NCBI GenBank assembly: GCA_035326425.1 | Contig: DAOLFG010000018.1 | Location: 10,684 to 74,683 of the forward strand | Direction of reading: 5' to 3' | Origin: CALKJU01 sp035326425 | GTDB lineage: Bacteria > Pseudomonadota > Alphaproteobacteria > Geminicoccales > Geminicoccaceae | Length of the DNA stretch: 64,000 nt | In this document: piece by piece, positions 1 to 8,023 of the stretch | Position numbering within the stretch: the stretch's first letter is position 1 | Layout of the letters: each line of letters starts with the position of its first letter | The notes under the pieces: generated by a model | What the model saw: only the letters and a program-made list of their open reading frames with translations | What the model was told of the DNA's origin: nothing | Database searches by the model: none | Translations under genes and position numbers: made by a program

Positions 1-2
1 CC

Positions 3-26
3 GGGCCGGCACCCTGGCACCAGTGA
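3..26 (+). CDS. soxB: Sarcosine oxidase subunit beta, last codons only (partial)
   Basis: An open frame enters from the left edge and reads GPAPWHQ before a TGA at 24-26. It ends 7 nt before the TTG start of the delta-subunit gene, the position soxB occupies in the usual soxBDAG order. The assignment rests on synteny; seven residues cannot identify the family. Confidence 0.4.
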   Translation, partial: GPAPWHQ

Positions 27-33
27 GGCCGCC

Positions 34-303
34 TTGCTGATACCCTGCCCGTGCTGCGGCCCGCGCGATGCCCGCGAGTTCCACTATGGCGGCGATGCCG
101 GTGCCGTCCGCCCGAGCCTCGACGTGAACGATGTCGAGGCTTGGCACGGCTATCTGCACCTTCGCCAGAACCCGCGCGGACCACATGTCGAGCTCTGGCA
201 CCATGTCGACGGCTGCCGATCCTGGCTGCGGGTGCGGCGCGACACCCTGACACACGAGGTGCAGGGTGCGGAGCTGCTGGGCCGCTGGGGACCGGCCGCG
301 TGA
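34..303 (+). CDS. soxD: Sarcosine oxidase subunit delta
   Basis: Small zinc-binding subunit of heterotetrameric sarcosine oxidase, the cytosolic enzyme that demethylates sarcosine to glycine and passes the methyl group to tetrahydrofolate. The 89-residue product has the family pattern: CPCCG at residues 5-9, a GG-A turn near 19-22, and an HH..GC cluster (His56, His57, Cys61) that completes the zinc site, followed by RDT. The start is a TTG at 34; no ATG or GTG in frame would keep the conserved CPxCG near the N-terminus. The GTG of soxA overlaps its stop codon (GTGA), so the two genes are translationally coupled. Confidence 0.9.
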   Translation: MLIPCPCCGPRDAREFHYGGDAGAVRPSLDVNDVEAWHGYLHLRQNPRGPHVELWHHVDGCRSWLRVRRDTLTHEVQGAELLGRWGPAA

Positions 304-3071
304 CCGGCTACCGCCTGCCAGCCGGCGGCAGCCTGCTCGACCGTTCGCGGCACCTGCGCTTCACCTTCGACGGCCGCGGCCACGACGGCCTCGCCGGCGA
401 CACGCTGGCCTCGGCCCTGCTCGCCGGCGGCCAGCGACTGGTCGGCCGCAGCTTCAAGTACCATCGACCGCGCGGGCTGGTCGGCAGCGGTGCCGAGGAG
501 CCCAATGCGCTGGTGACGCTGCATGGCGGCGACCGGGCCGAGCCCAATACCAGGGCCACGCTCGTCGAGCTGTCCGACGGCCTGGTGGCCGCCAGCCAGA
601 ACCGCTGGCCGTCATTGAGGCTCGACCTGATGTCGCTGGCGGGCCTGGCCTCGCCGCTGCTGGGCGCCGGGTTCTACTACAAGACGTTCATGGGGCCGGG
701 CCGACGGGCATGGCCGTTCTGGGAGCGGCTGATCCGTCGTGCCGCAGGGCTCGGCCGGGCCTCGCCGGCACCCGATCCCGATGCCTACGAGAAGTGCCAC
801 GCCTTCTGCGACGTGCTGGTGGTGGGTGGCGGCCGATCGGGGCTCGCCGCCGCCCGCGAGGCCGCCGCCCTCGGCAAGCGGGTGATCCTGGCCGAGGAAC
901 GCTGGTGGCTGGGCGGGCTCGATCCCGCGCCGGCCCCGCCCGGCGTGACGACGATGCTGCGCACCGCCGTGTGGGGCTACTACGACGACAACACGCTGGC
1001 TGCCATCGAGCACTGCGACGGCCGCCCGGCCCAACGCTACTGGGAGATCCGGGCCGGGCGGGTGGTGCTGGCCACGGGTGCTGTCGAGCGGCCGGTGGTG
1101 TTCGCCGGCAACGACCGCCCCGGCGTCATGCTGCTCGATGCCGTCCGCCGCTATGCGAGGCTGTGGGGGGTGGCGGCCGGCCGGCGCGTGGCGATCTTCA
1201 CCAACAACGACGGCGCCTACGAAGCGGTCGCCGATCTGCTCGGGCTGGGCGTGAACGTCGTCGCCGTGATCGACGCGCGCCGCGACCCGCCGCCGGTCGC
1301 GCAGACATTGGCCGGCCGCGGCATCGAGCTGCGCACCGCCACGGTCGTCGCGCGCGCGCTCGGCGGGCAGGCCCTGCGCGCCATCGAGCTGGCACCCTGG
1401 GATACCGGCCGAGGCGAGCCGATGCCGGGCCGGTCGCGTATCGAGGTCGACGTCCTGGCGGTGAGCGGCGGATGGAGCCCGCAGATCCAGCTGGCGAGCC
1501 AGGCAGGCGGCCCGCCGATCTGGGACGAGAGTCTCGCGGCCTTCCTCCCCGGCCGGGCGACGCAGGACTGGCAGGCCGTGGGCGCCTGCGCCGGCCGTCT
1601 CGACGCCGGCCGCGTGCTGCCGATCCGGGAAGTGCCGGGCCGGGGCAGGAAGCTCGTCGACCTGCAGAACGACGTCACCGCCGCCGACGTGCGCCTCGCC
1701 CGGCGCGAGGGCTTCGAATCGGTCGAGCACCTCAAGCGCTACACCACGCTCGGCATGGCGACCGACCAGGGCCGCACCTCCAGCGTCAACGGCATCGCCA
1801 TCATGGCAGGCCTGCGCGGCCTCGGCATGGCCGAGGCCGGCACGACGCGCTTTCGCCCGCCGGCGGCACCCGTGACGCTGGGCGCGCTGGCCGGCGGCGC
1901 GGTCGGCGTCCATCACCAGCCGACGCGGCTGACGCCGATGCACGACTGGCACCTCGCCAACGGCGGCGAGATGCAGGCCGCCGGTCTCTGGCTGCGGCCG
2001 CGAGCCTATCTCCGGCCCGGCGAGACCGTCGCCCGGGCCTATGTCCGCGAGGCCCGCACGGTGCGGGAGAAGGTGGGCATCGTCGACGTCTCGACGCTCG
2101 GCAAGATCGAGGTCCAGGGGCCGGATGCCGCGACCTTCCTCGATCGTGTCTACGTCAACACCTTTTCGACCCTGCCGGTCGGCAAGGCCCGCTACGGCGT
2201 GATGCTGCGCGACGACGGCTTCGTGCTCGACGACGGCACCTGCTGGCGGCTGTCGCCCGGGCGCTTCCTGATGACCACCTCGACCGCGCAGGCCGCCGCT
2301 GTGCTGAGCCACCTCGAGATGCTGCTGGCCGTGGCCTGGCCGGAGCTGCGGGTGCAGCTCGTGTCGGTGACCGACCAGTGGGCGGCGATGGCGGTGGCCG
2401 GGCCGCGCAGCCGCGATGTGCTGGCCGCGGCACTGGACGACTTCGACACCGCGCTGCCCTTCATGGGCGTGCAGATGCTGGGCGACAGCCTGATCGGCCG
2501 TGTCAGCTTCTCCGGCGAGCGCGCCTACGAGGTCTTCTGCCCCGCCGACCAGGGCGAGGCGACGTGGCGCCGGCTGATCGAGGCCGGCCGGCCGCACGGC
2601 ATGGTTCCCTACGGCGTCGAGGCGCTGGGCGCCCTGCGCATCGAAAAGGGCCATGTGGCCGGCGGCGAGATCGACGGCCGCACCACGCTCGACGATCTGG
2701 GCCTCGGCCGCATGGCCTCGACGAGCAAGGCCTTCGTGGGCCGGGCCATGATGCGGCGGCCCGGCCTGGTCGATCCCGACCGGCCGAAGCTCGTCGGCCT
2801 CGTCTCGCGCGACGGCCAGCCGGTGCGTGCCGGCTCGCACCTGGTGGCATCGGCCGACCCCGGGGCACCGGGGCCGAGCCTCGGCCATGTCACCTCCTGG
2901 ACCTTCAGCCCGGCCCTCGACCGCTACATCGCCCTGGCTCTGCTGCGGCGTGGTCGCGACCAGATCTGGCGTGAGCTGTTCGCCACCTATCCGCTGAAGG
3001 GCTGGCACGTGCCGGTCGAGGTGGTGCCTCCCTGCATGGTCGACGCCGAGGGGGCGCGCCTGCATGGCTGA
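300..3071 (+). CDS. soxA: Sarcosine oxidase subunit alpha
   Basis: Large subunit (923 aa) of heterotetrameric sarcosine oxidase. The N-terminal ferredoxin-like fold lies at about residues 1-100. A Rossmann dinucleotide site follows at 171-200 (VVGGGRSG, ending in an acidic EE pair), then an ATGA-ER-FAGNDRPGV segment typical of the NAD/FAD region. The C-terminal ~380 residues are an aminomethyltransferase (GCV_T) domain that binds tetrahydrofolate; it starts near TPMHDWH and contains RYGVMLRDDGFVLDDG. A longer open frame exists upstream, but the GTG at 300 gives the normal N-terminus and overlaps the soxD stop. The protein looks somewhat shorter than typical SoxA; the missing part appears to lie between the WWLGG motif and the VTTML strand. 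Overlaps soxG by 8 bp. Confidence 0.92.
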   Translation: MTGYRLPAGGSLLDRSRHLRFTFDGRGHDGLAGDTLASALLAGGQRLVGRSFKYHRPRGLVGSGAEEPNALVTLHGGDRAEPNTRATLVELSDGLVAASQNRWPSLRLDLMSLAGLASPLLGAGFYYKTFMGPGRRAWPFWERLIRRAAGLGRASPAPDPDAYEKCHAFCDVLVVGGGRSGLAAAREAAALGKRVILAEERWWLGGLDPAPAPPGVTTMLRTAVWGYYDDNTLAAIEHCDGRPAQRYWEIRAGRVVLATGAVERPVVFAGNDRPGVMLLDAVRRYARLWGVAAGRRVAIFTNNDGAYEAVADLLGLGVNVVAVIDARRDPPPVAQTLAGRGIELRTATVVARALGGQALRAIELAPWDTGRGEPMPGRSRIEVDVLAVSGGWSPQIQLASQAGGPPIWDESLAAFLPGRATQDWQAVGACAGRLDAGRVLPIREVPGRGRKLVDLQNDVTAADVRLARREGFESVEHLKRYTTLGMATDQGRTSSVNGIAIMAGLRGLGMAEAGTTRFRPPAAPVTLGALAGGAVGVHHQPTRLTPMHDWHLANGGEMQAAGLWLRPRAYLRPGETVARAYVREARTVREKVGIVDVSTLGKIEVQGPDAATFLDRVYVNTFSTLPVGKARYGVMLRDDGFVLDDGTCWRLSPGRFLMTTSTAQAAAVLSHLEMLLAVAWPELRVQLVSVTDQWAAMAVAGPRSRDVLAAALDDFDTALPFMGVQMLGDSLIGRVSFSGERAYEVFCPADQGEATWRRLIEAGRPHGMVPYGVEALGALRIEKGHVAGGEIDGRTTLDDLGLGRMASTSKAFVGRAMMRRPGLVDPDRPKLVGLVSRDGQPVRAGSHLVASADPGAPGPSLGHVTSWTFSPALDRYIALALLRRGRDQIWRELFATYPLKGWHVPVEVVPPCMVDAEGARLHG

Positions 3072-3537
3072 GCCCCGGATCGTCGAGCGACCGGTCGGCT
3101 CCGTGGTGCAGATCGAGGCATGGCCGGACACCCTGGCCGCAGCCTCGGCCGTGCTGGACCGGCAGGTCGGCATGGCGCCGCCGCCCGGCCACGGCGCCGG
3201 CCCGCTGCTCGGCCTGGCGCCCGGCCGCTGGCTGCTGGTCGCGGAGGAGCGCGGCTGGGCCGCCAGGCTGGCGGGCGCCTTCGGCCAGGGACAAGCCTGC
3301 GTCACGGACCTGTCGGCGGCGCGCGTCGCCCTGAGGCTCGCAGGCCCCGGCACGCTCGACCTGCTGCGGCGGCACATCGGCATCGACCTGCACGAGCAGG
3401 CCTTTGCGACAGGCAGCTGCGCCCAGACGCAGATCCATCACATGACGGTGCTGCTGCATCGCCTCGGCGGGGAGCAGTTCGAGATTCATGTCGGCCGCTC
3501 CTTCGCCCGCTCCCTGCGCTTGTGGCTGGCCCATTGA
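3064..3537 (+). CDS. soxG: Sarcosine oxidase subunit gamma
   Basis: 157-residue gamma subunit. It shows the weakly conserved GCV_T-like fold of SoxG: PGRWLLVAEE, then TDLSAARVALRLAGPG, then a C-terminal HMTVLLHRLGGEQFEIHVGRSFARSL signature split over two strands. The ATG lies inside the end of soxA, so the gene is coupled to it. It closes the soxBDAG operon; the next gene, an FCD-type regulator, begins 63 bp downstream behind its own probable operator. Confidence 0.88.
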   Translation: MAEPRIVERPVGSVVQIEAWPDTLAAASAVLDRQVGMAPPPGHGAGPLLGLAPGRWLLVAEERGWAARLAGAFGQGQACVTDLSAARVALRLAGPGTLDLLRRHIGIDLHEQAFATGSCAQTQIHHMTVLLHRLGGEQFEIHVGRSFARSLRLWLAH

Positions 3538-3560
3538 CGAGGGCAGCGGAATTCGTCATC

Positions 3561-3571
3561 TTGTACGACAT
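3561..3571. promoter_or_regulatory. Candidate FCD/GntR operator TTGTACGACAT
   Basis: The 11 bp TTGT-ACG-ACAT is one mismatch from the TTGT-N3-ACAA inverted repeat often bound by FadR/FCD-subfamily GntR regulators. It sits 29 bp upstream of just such a regulator (ATG 3601), overlapping an AT-rich tattgt hexamer that could be a -10 element. That fits autoregulation. Binding is inferred. Confidence 0.4.
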
Positions 3572-3600
3572 ATTGTGACGGGGAGGCAGAACGGCAGGAC

Positions 3601-4347
3601 ATGGCGGAAGCGCCGCTACAGGTCGGACGTCTGACGCCGCCGACCAACCTGACCGAGGAGCTGGTGAAGCGCCTCACCGCCGAGATCGAGCGTGGCGGCT
3701 TCACGCCGGGCACGCGTCTTCCGACCGAGCAGGAGATCATGGCCTCGACCGGCGTCAGCCGTACGGTGGTTCGCGAGGCGATCGCGGCGTTGCGCGCCCA
3801 GGGATTGATCGTCACCCGCCAGGGTGCGGGCGCCTTCGTCGCCGGCGATCCGCAGCGCCGACCGTTCCGCATCGACCCCGCCGAGATCGAATCGCTGGCC
3901 GACGTGCTTCGCATCATGGAGCTTCGGATCAGCGTCGAGGTCGAGGCCGCGGGCCTCGCCGCCAACCGGCGCACCGCCGCGCAGCTCGCCGAGATCGATC
4001 GGCGGCTGGAGGCGATCGACCGGGCGATCGAGGAGGGCGAGAATGCCGTCGACGCCGACTTCGCCTTCCACCAGGCGATCTTCGCCGCCACCGACAATCC
4101 CTATTTCGTGCGCTTCCTCGAGTTCCTCGGCCGCTTCATCATCCCGCGGCAGAGCGTGCGCAGCGGCCTCGGCCCGGCGGCAGAGCAGCGCGCCTACCTC
4201 GAGCGGATCCAGAGGGAGCACGAGGCGATCCGAGACGCCATCGGCGCGCGCGAGGCCGAGCTGGCGCGGGCGGCGGCACGGGCACATCTGGTCGGGAGCC
4301 TGGAGCGCTACCGGCTGATGATGGGCCGGCTCGACCACCACGCCTGA
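3601..4347 (+). CDS. GntR-family transcriptional regulator, FCD (FadR) subfamily
   Basis: 248-residue DNA-binding regulator. A winged helix-turn-helix fills about residues 18-78, with the GntR signature LPTEQEIMASTGVSRTVVRE followed by the wing RQGAGAFVA. The FCD effector domain occupies about 95-230, with the metal and ligand residues expected of the family (D..FH in VDADFAFHQAI, then REHEAIRDAI near 205). FCD regulators usually sense carboxylic acids, often sugar acids. Its place directly ahead of a uronate-dehydrogenase-like gene suggests that it controls the 4.4-20.9 kb sugar-acid block. A GGAGG lies rather far (14 nt) upstream of the ATG. Confidence 0.88.
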   Translation: MAEAPLQVGRLTPPTNLTEELVKRLTAEIERGGFTPGTRLPTEQEIMASTGVSRTVVREAIAALRAQGLIVTRQGAGAFVAGDPQRRPFRIDPAEIESLADVLRIMELRISVEVEAAGLAANRRTAAQLAEIDRRLEAIDRAIEEGENAVDADFAFHQAIFAATDNPYFVRFLEFLGRFIIPRQSVRSGLGPAAEQRAYLERIQREHEAIRDAIGAREAELARAAARAHLVGSLERYRLMMGRLDHHA

Positions 4348-4384
4348 TCCCGAGGGCCGAACAACCAGCACCGAGGAGCCCGAA

Positions 4385-5188
4385 ATGGCCCTGAGACGCA
4401 TCCTGATCACCGGCGCCGGCGGCGGCCTCGGCAAGGTCCTCCGCCAGAGCCTCGTCGGCACCGCCGACATCATCCGGCTGTCGGCGCGGCGCGACATCGG
4501 CGAGGCGGCGGCACACGAGGAGATCCAGCTCTGCGACCTCGCGGACGCCGCGGCGGTCGACAAGCTGCTCGAAGGCGTCGACGCCGTCGTCCACATGGGC
4601 GGTCAGGCGACCGAGGCGGACTGGGACACCGTCCTCAAGTCCAACATCGTCGGCATGATCAACCTCTACGAAGCGGCCAGGAAGTCCGGCACGAGACGGA
4701 TCATCTTCGCCAGCACCAACCATGTGATCGGCATGCACCCGATCACCCGCAAGCTCGACCACGACAGCCCGCCGCGGCCCGATTCGCGCTACGGTCTCAG
4801 CAAGGTGTTCGGCGAGGATCTCGGCAATCTCTACGCCTACAAGCACGGCATCGGCTCGATGTGCATCCGCATCGGCTCGTCCTTCCCCGAGCCGACCAAC
4901 CGGCGGATGCTCAGCACCTGGCTCAGCTATCGGGACCTGACCGAGCTGATCAAGGTGGGGCTGACCGCCGACTACCTGTTCGAGATCGTCTACGGCGTCT
5001 CGGCCAACACCCGCAGCTGGTGGGACAACTCCAACGCCCTGCGCCTGGGCTTCAAGGCGGTCGACAACGCCGAGGTCTTCGCCCCCAAGGTCGAGCACAT
5101 CCTGGCCAACGACCCGGTCGCCGACTCGCTGCAGGGCGGCGGGTTCTGCGCCAAGGAATTCGAGGGCGACCTCGACAAGTGCCTCTGA
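4385..5188 (+). CDS. udh: Uronate dehydrogenase-like NAD-dependent SDR
   Basis: 267-residue extended short-chain dehydrogenase, colinear with bacterial uronate dehydrogenases that oxidise galacturonate or glucuronate to the aldaro-lactone using NAD. Visible features: GAGGGLG at 10-16 (NAD), FASTNH at 108-113, catalytic Tyr136 and Lys140 (YGLSK), RIGSSFPEP at 162-170, and Arg174 in RRMLSTW. These line up residue for residue with the characterised Agrobacterium enzyme as I recall it, with two differences: Ala75 where that enzyme has Ser75, and Thr111 for Ser111. The substrate may therefore not be a plain hexuronate. Downstream, an alpha/beta hydrolase overlaps its stop codon and might open the lactone. 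Confidence 0.8.
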   Translation: MALRRILITGAGGGLGKVLRQSLVGTADIIRLSARRDIGEAAAHEEIQLCDLADAAAVDKLLEGVDAVVHMGGQATEADWDTVLKSNIVGMINLYEAARKSGTRRIIFASTNHVIGMHPITRKLDHDSPPRPDSRYGLSKVFGEDLGNLYAYKHGIGSMCIRIGSSFPEPTNRRMLSTWLSYRDLTELIKVGLTADYLFEIVYGVSANTRSWWDNSNALRLGFKAVDNAEVFAPKVEHILANDPVADSLQGGGFCAKEFEGDLDKCL

Positions 5189-6330
5189 ACGCCGGCCCCA
5201 ACCTGCTGGGCGCCTATGGGCCCTGGGCGGCCTCGCTCGCCCCGGATCCGCCCCGGCTGTCGTTCCGACGGCCGGGCCAGGGCGACCTCGACCGCTGGCG
5301 CGCCGAGGCCCGCGCACGCTTTCGCGCCGGGCTGCTGCAGCCCGGCCTCTCGCCCAGCGCGCCGGTCGCCTCGGATGTGCGGGAGCGGGACGGGCTCGTC
5401 GTCGAGCGGCTGCGCTGGAACGTCGGCTATGGTCCCGACACCGAGGCGGTGGTGCTCCGTCCGATCGGGACCGAAGGCCCGCTGCCGGGCGTGCTGGCCC
5501 TGCACGATCATGGCGGCGACAAGCTGCTGGGCTTGCGCAAGATCAGCGACGCGGGCGAGCCTCCGGGCCCGCGGGCGCAGCGACACCGGGCACGCGGCTA
5601 TGGCGGCGCCGCCTGGGCCGACGAGCTGGCGAGGCGCGGCTATGTCGTCATGGCACACGATGTCTTCCCTTTCGGCAGCCGGCGCGTGCTGGCGGCCGAC
5701 CTGCCGGCCGAGGCCAATCCCGAGGGTGCCACGGACGAGGACGAGGCGGCCTTCGACCGCCTGTCCGCCGTTCACGAGCATGTGTTGGCGAAGAGCCTCC
5801 TGTGCGCCGGCACGACCATGCCCGGCCTCGTGATGGCCGAGGACTGCCATGCCCTCGGGCTGCTGGCGGCACGTCCCGATGTCGACGCTTCCCGGATCGG
5901 CTGCTGCGGCCTGTCGGGCGGCGGCCTGCGCGCCGTCCAGCTCGCGGCGCTGGATCCCCGGCTCGCCTGCATCGTGGTCGTCGGGATGATGACGACCTGG
6001 CGCGACTACATGCTGAACAAGGCCAACAGGCACACCTGGATGATCTATCTCGCCGGCCTCGCCCGCGACCTCGACTATCCGGACCTGCTGACGGTGGCGG
6101 CACCGACGCCGAGCCTGGTGCAGAGCAACCGCGAGGACGCGCTGTTCACGATGGCCGAGATGGAGCGGGCGCACGCCATGGTCGCCGAGGTCTATGCCCG
6201 GATCGGCACGCCGGAACGGCACCGGGGCAGCTTCTATCCGGGACCGCACAAGTTCGACCGCGACATGCAGGCGGAGGCTTTCGCGTGGCTCGACCGGTGG
6301 ATCGGCCCGGACGCCTGTACAGCACCATGA
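5185..6330 (+). CDS. Alpha/beta hydrolase (dienelactone hydrolase/acetyl-xylan-esterase-like)
   Basis: About 381 residues of cytosolic alpha/beta-hydrolase. The N-terminus begins LNAGPNLLGAYGPWAASL, a leader seen in a family of large bacterial esterases. The oxyanion/HDHGG motif is present (ALHDHGG), the nucleophile elbow is GLSGG near residue 243, and a late PGPHKFD supplies the probable catalytic His. There is no ATG or GTG before the conserved GAYGPW. The best start is a CTG at 5185, overlapping the udh stop by 4 bp; a CTG at 5203 is the alternative. Coupling to udh suggests hydrolysis of the lactone product or of an esterified sugar acid, but this is inference. Confidence 0.72.
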   Translation: MNAGPNLLGAYGPWAASLAPDPPRLSFRRPGQGDLDRWRAEARARFRAGLLQPGLSPSAPVASDVRERDGLVVERLRWNVGYGPDTEAVVLRPIGTEGPLPGVLALHDHGGDKLLGLRKISDAGEPPGPRAQRHRARGYGGAAWADELARRGYVVMAHDVFPFGSRRVLAADLPAEANPEGATDEDEAAFDRLSAVHEHVLAKSLLCAGTTMPGLVMAEDCHALGLLAARPDVDASRIGCCGLSGGGLRAVQLAALDPRLACIVVVGMMTTWRDYMLNKANRHTWMIYLAGLARDLDYPDLLTVAAPTPSLVQSNREDALFTMAEMERAHAMVAEVYARIGTPERHRGSFYPGPHKFDRDMQAEAFAWLDRWIGPDACTAP

Positions 6331-6399
6331 TCTCTACTCTAGGCTGGCTAGCAAACGGCCGCGCGACGCGCCGCCGTAAGTTACGGGGAGACTAATAAG

Positions 6400-8001
6400 G
6401 TGACTCGTTCTCAGCTCCTGGGTGCCGCATGCGCCCTGGCCCTGCTGGGCCTTTCGAGCGCTGCGCCGCTGTCGGCCGCGACGCCGGACAACCAGCTCAT
6501 CATCGGCATGAACCTCAACAACATGCTGGCCAACGACCCGCACGAGGTCGGCCAGTTCGAGCCCGGACACGTTTTCGCCAACGTGTACGACATGCTGGTC
6601 GACACCGACGCCGAGGACCCGGCGAAGGTCGTGCCGGCACTGGCCGAGAGCTGGAAGATCAACGACGACGGCAGCATCACCTTCACGCTCCGCGAAGGGC
6701 TCAAGTTCCACTCCGGCAACCCGATCACCGCCGACGACGTCGTCTGGTCGATCCGTCGGCTGATGGCACTGAACAAGTCACCGTCGGGCGAGCTGAAGGA
6801 GTGGGGCTTCACCGCCGAGAACGCGGGCGAGGTGGTCACCGCCATCGATGCGCGTACGGTGCGCTTCGGCCAGCCGAAGCCGATCAACTCGCAGTACCGG
6901 CTCTACAACCTGGCGCGCCCGCTGGGCGCGGTCCTCGACAGCAAGCTGCTGATGGAACATGAGCAGAACGGCGACTGGGGCGCCGCCTGGCTCAGCAAGA
7001 ACTCGGCCGGCTCCGGTCCCTTCAAGCTCAACCGCTGGCAGCCCAACGACATCATCATCCTCGACCGCGTCGACGGCTACTGGGGCGGTGACGCCAAGAT
7101 GCGGCGCGTCGTCATCCGCCACATTCCGGAATCGCAGACCCAGCGCCTGCAGCTGGAGCAGAACGACATCGACGTCGGCTACACCCTCTCCAGCGCCGAC
7201 TTCGAGGGCTTGGCCAAGAATCCGAACGTCGAGATCGTGAAGGTGCCGGGCGGCGGCTTCTATTATTTCGGCGTCAGCATGAAGGATCCCGACCTCGGCA
7301 AGAAGGAGGTCCGCCAGGCGCTCGACTACTGCATCGACTATGACGGCATCAACAAAGGCATCATGACCAACTACGGCATCCCGTGGCACAACCATGTGCT
7401 GCAGGGCCTGGCGGGCGAGCTGCCGAACACCAAGCACACCTTCGACGTCGAGCGCTGCAAGGCCGATCTCGCCGCCGCCGGCTATCCCAACGGCATGAAG
7501 AAGAACCTGAAGGTCCTGAGCGTGCCGCCATTCCGCGAGATCGCCACCGCCGTCCAGGCGTCCCTGGGCAAGGCCGGCGTCGAGGTCGACATCGAGATGG
7601 GCGACGGCGGCCAAGTCTACGGTGCGGCGCGGAACCAGGCCTACGAGATGATCGTCGGCCGCAGCGGCTCTGGCTACATCCCGGATCCGCACGACGTTCT
7701 GCAGTCGAACGTCTACTACCCGGCCGACGGCGACACCGCGAAGTACCCGAACCTCACGGCATGGCGCGCCTCGTGGCACGTGCCGGAGATCACCACGCTG
7801 ATCGAACAGGCGCTCGCCGAGAACGACAACGACAAGCGCCGCGACATGTACGTGAAGATCCAGGAGCTGACCGCCGAGAACGTCTCCTGGATGTACCTGA
7901 TCTCGCAGCGTATCGACCCGTTCGCGATCCACAAGCGGGTCAAGAACTACGACGCCAGCGCCACCTGGCGGCCGCGCTGGGAACTGGTCGAGAAGAGCTG
8001 A
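6400..8001 (+). CDS. ABC transporter periplasmic substrate-binding protein, family 5 (module 1)
   Basis: 533 residues with a Sec signal peptide (about 1-27, cleavage near LSAA), then the SBP_bac_5 fold of peptide/opine/sugar-acid binding proteins: VPALAESWKIN, FTLREGLKFHSGNPITADDVVWS, SAGSGPFKLNRW and YWGGDAKM are the usual signatures. The start is GTG at 6400 with GGGGAG 11 nt upstream. It begins a six-gene transport operon (two SBP-permease-permease modules, then two ATPases). The substrate cannot be read from sequence; the sugar-acid enzymes on both sides suggest an oligouronide or aldarate rather than a peptide. Confidence 0.9.
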   Translation: MTRSQLLGAACALALLGLSSAAPLSAATPDNQLIIGMNLNNMLANDPHEVGQFEPGHVFANVYDMLVDTDAEDPAKVVPALAESWKINDDGSITFTLREGLKFHSGNPITADDVVWSIRRLMALNKSPSGELKEWGFTAENAGEVVTAIDARTVRFGQPKPINSQYRLYNLARPLGAVLDSKLLMEHEQNGDWGAAWLSKNSAGSGPFKLNRWQPNDIIILDRVDGYWGGDAKMRRVVIRHIPESQTQRLQLEQNDIDVGYTLSSADFEGLAKNPNVEIVKVPGGGFYYFGVSMKDPDLGKKEVRQALDYCIDYDGINKGIMTNYGIPWHNHVLQGLAGELPNTKHTFDVERCKADLAAAGYPNGMKKNLKVLSVPPFREIATAVQASLGKAGVEVDIEMGDGGQVYGAARNQAYEMIVGRSGSGYIPDPHDVLQSNVYYPADGDTAKYPNLTAWRASWHVPEITTLIEQALAENDNDKRRDMYVKIQELTAENVSWMYLISQRIDPFAIHKRVKNYDASATWRPRWELVEKS

Positions 8002-8023
8002 CGGCACAACCGGGACCCGGGCG

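Noticed and set aside
612..3383. 923-residue open frame on the - strand opposite soxA/soxG
   Set aside because: It mirrors soxA codon structure, is rich in Arg, His, Gln and Ala and shows no domain; the + strand protein is a clear family member.
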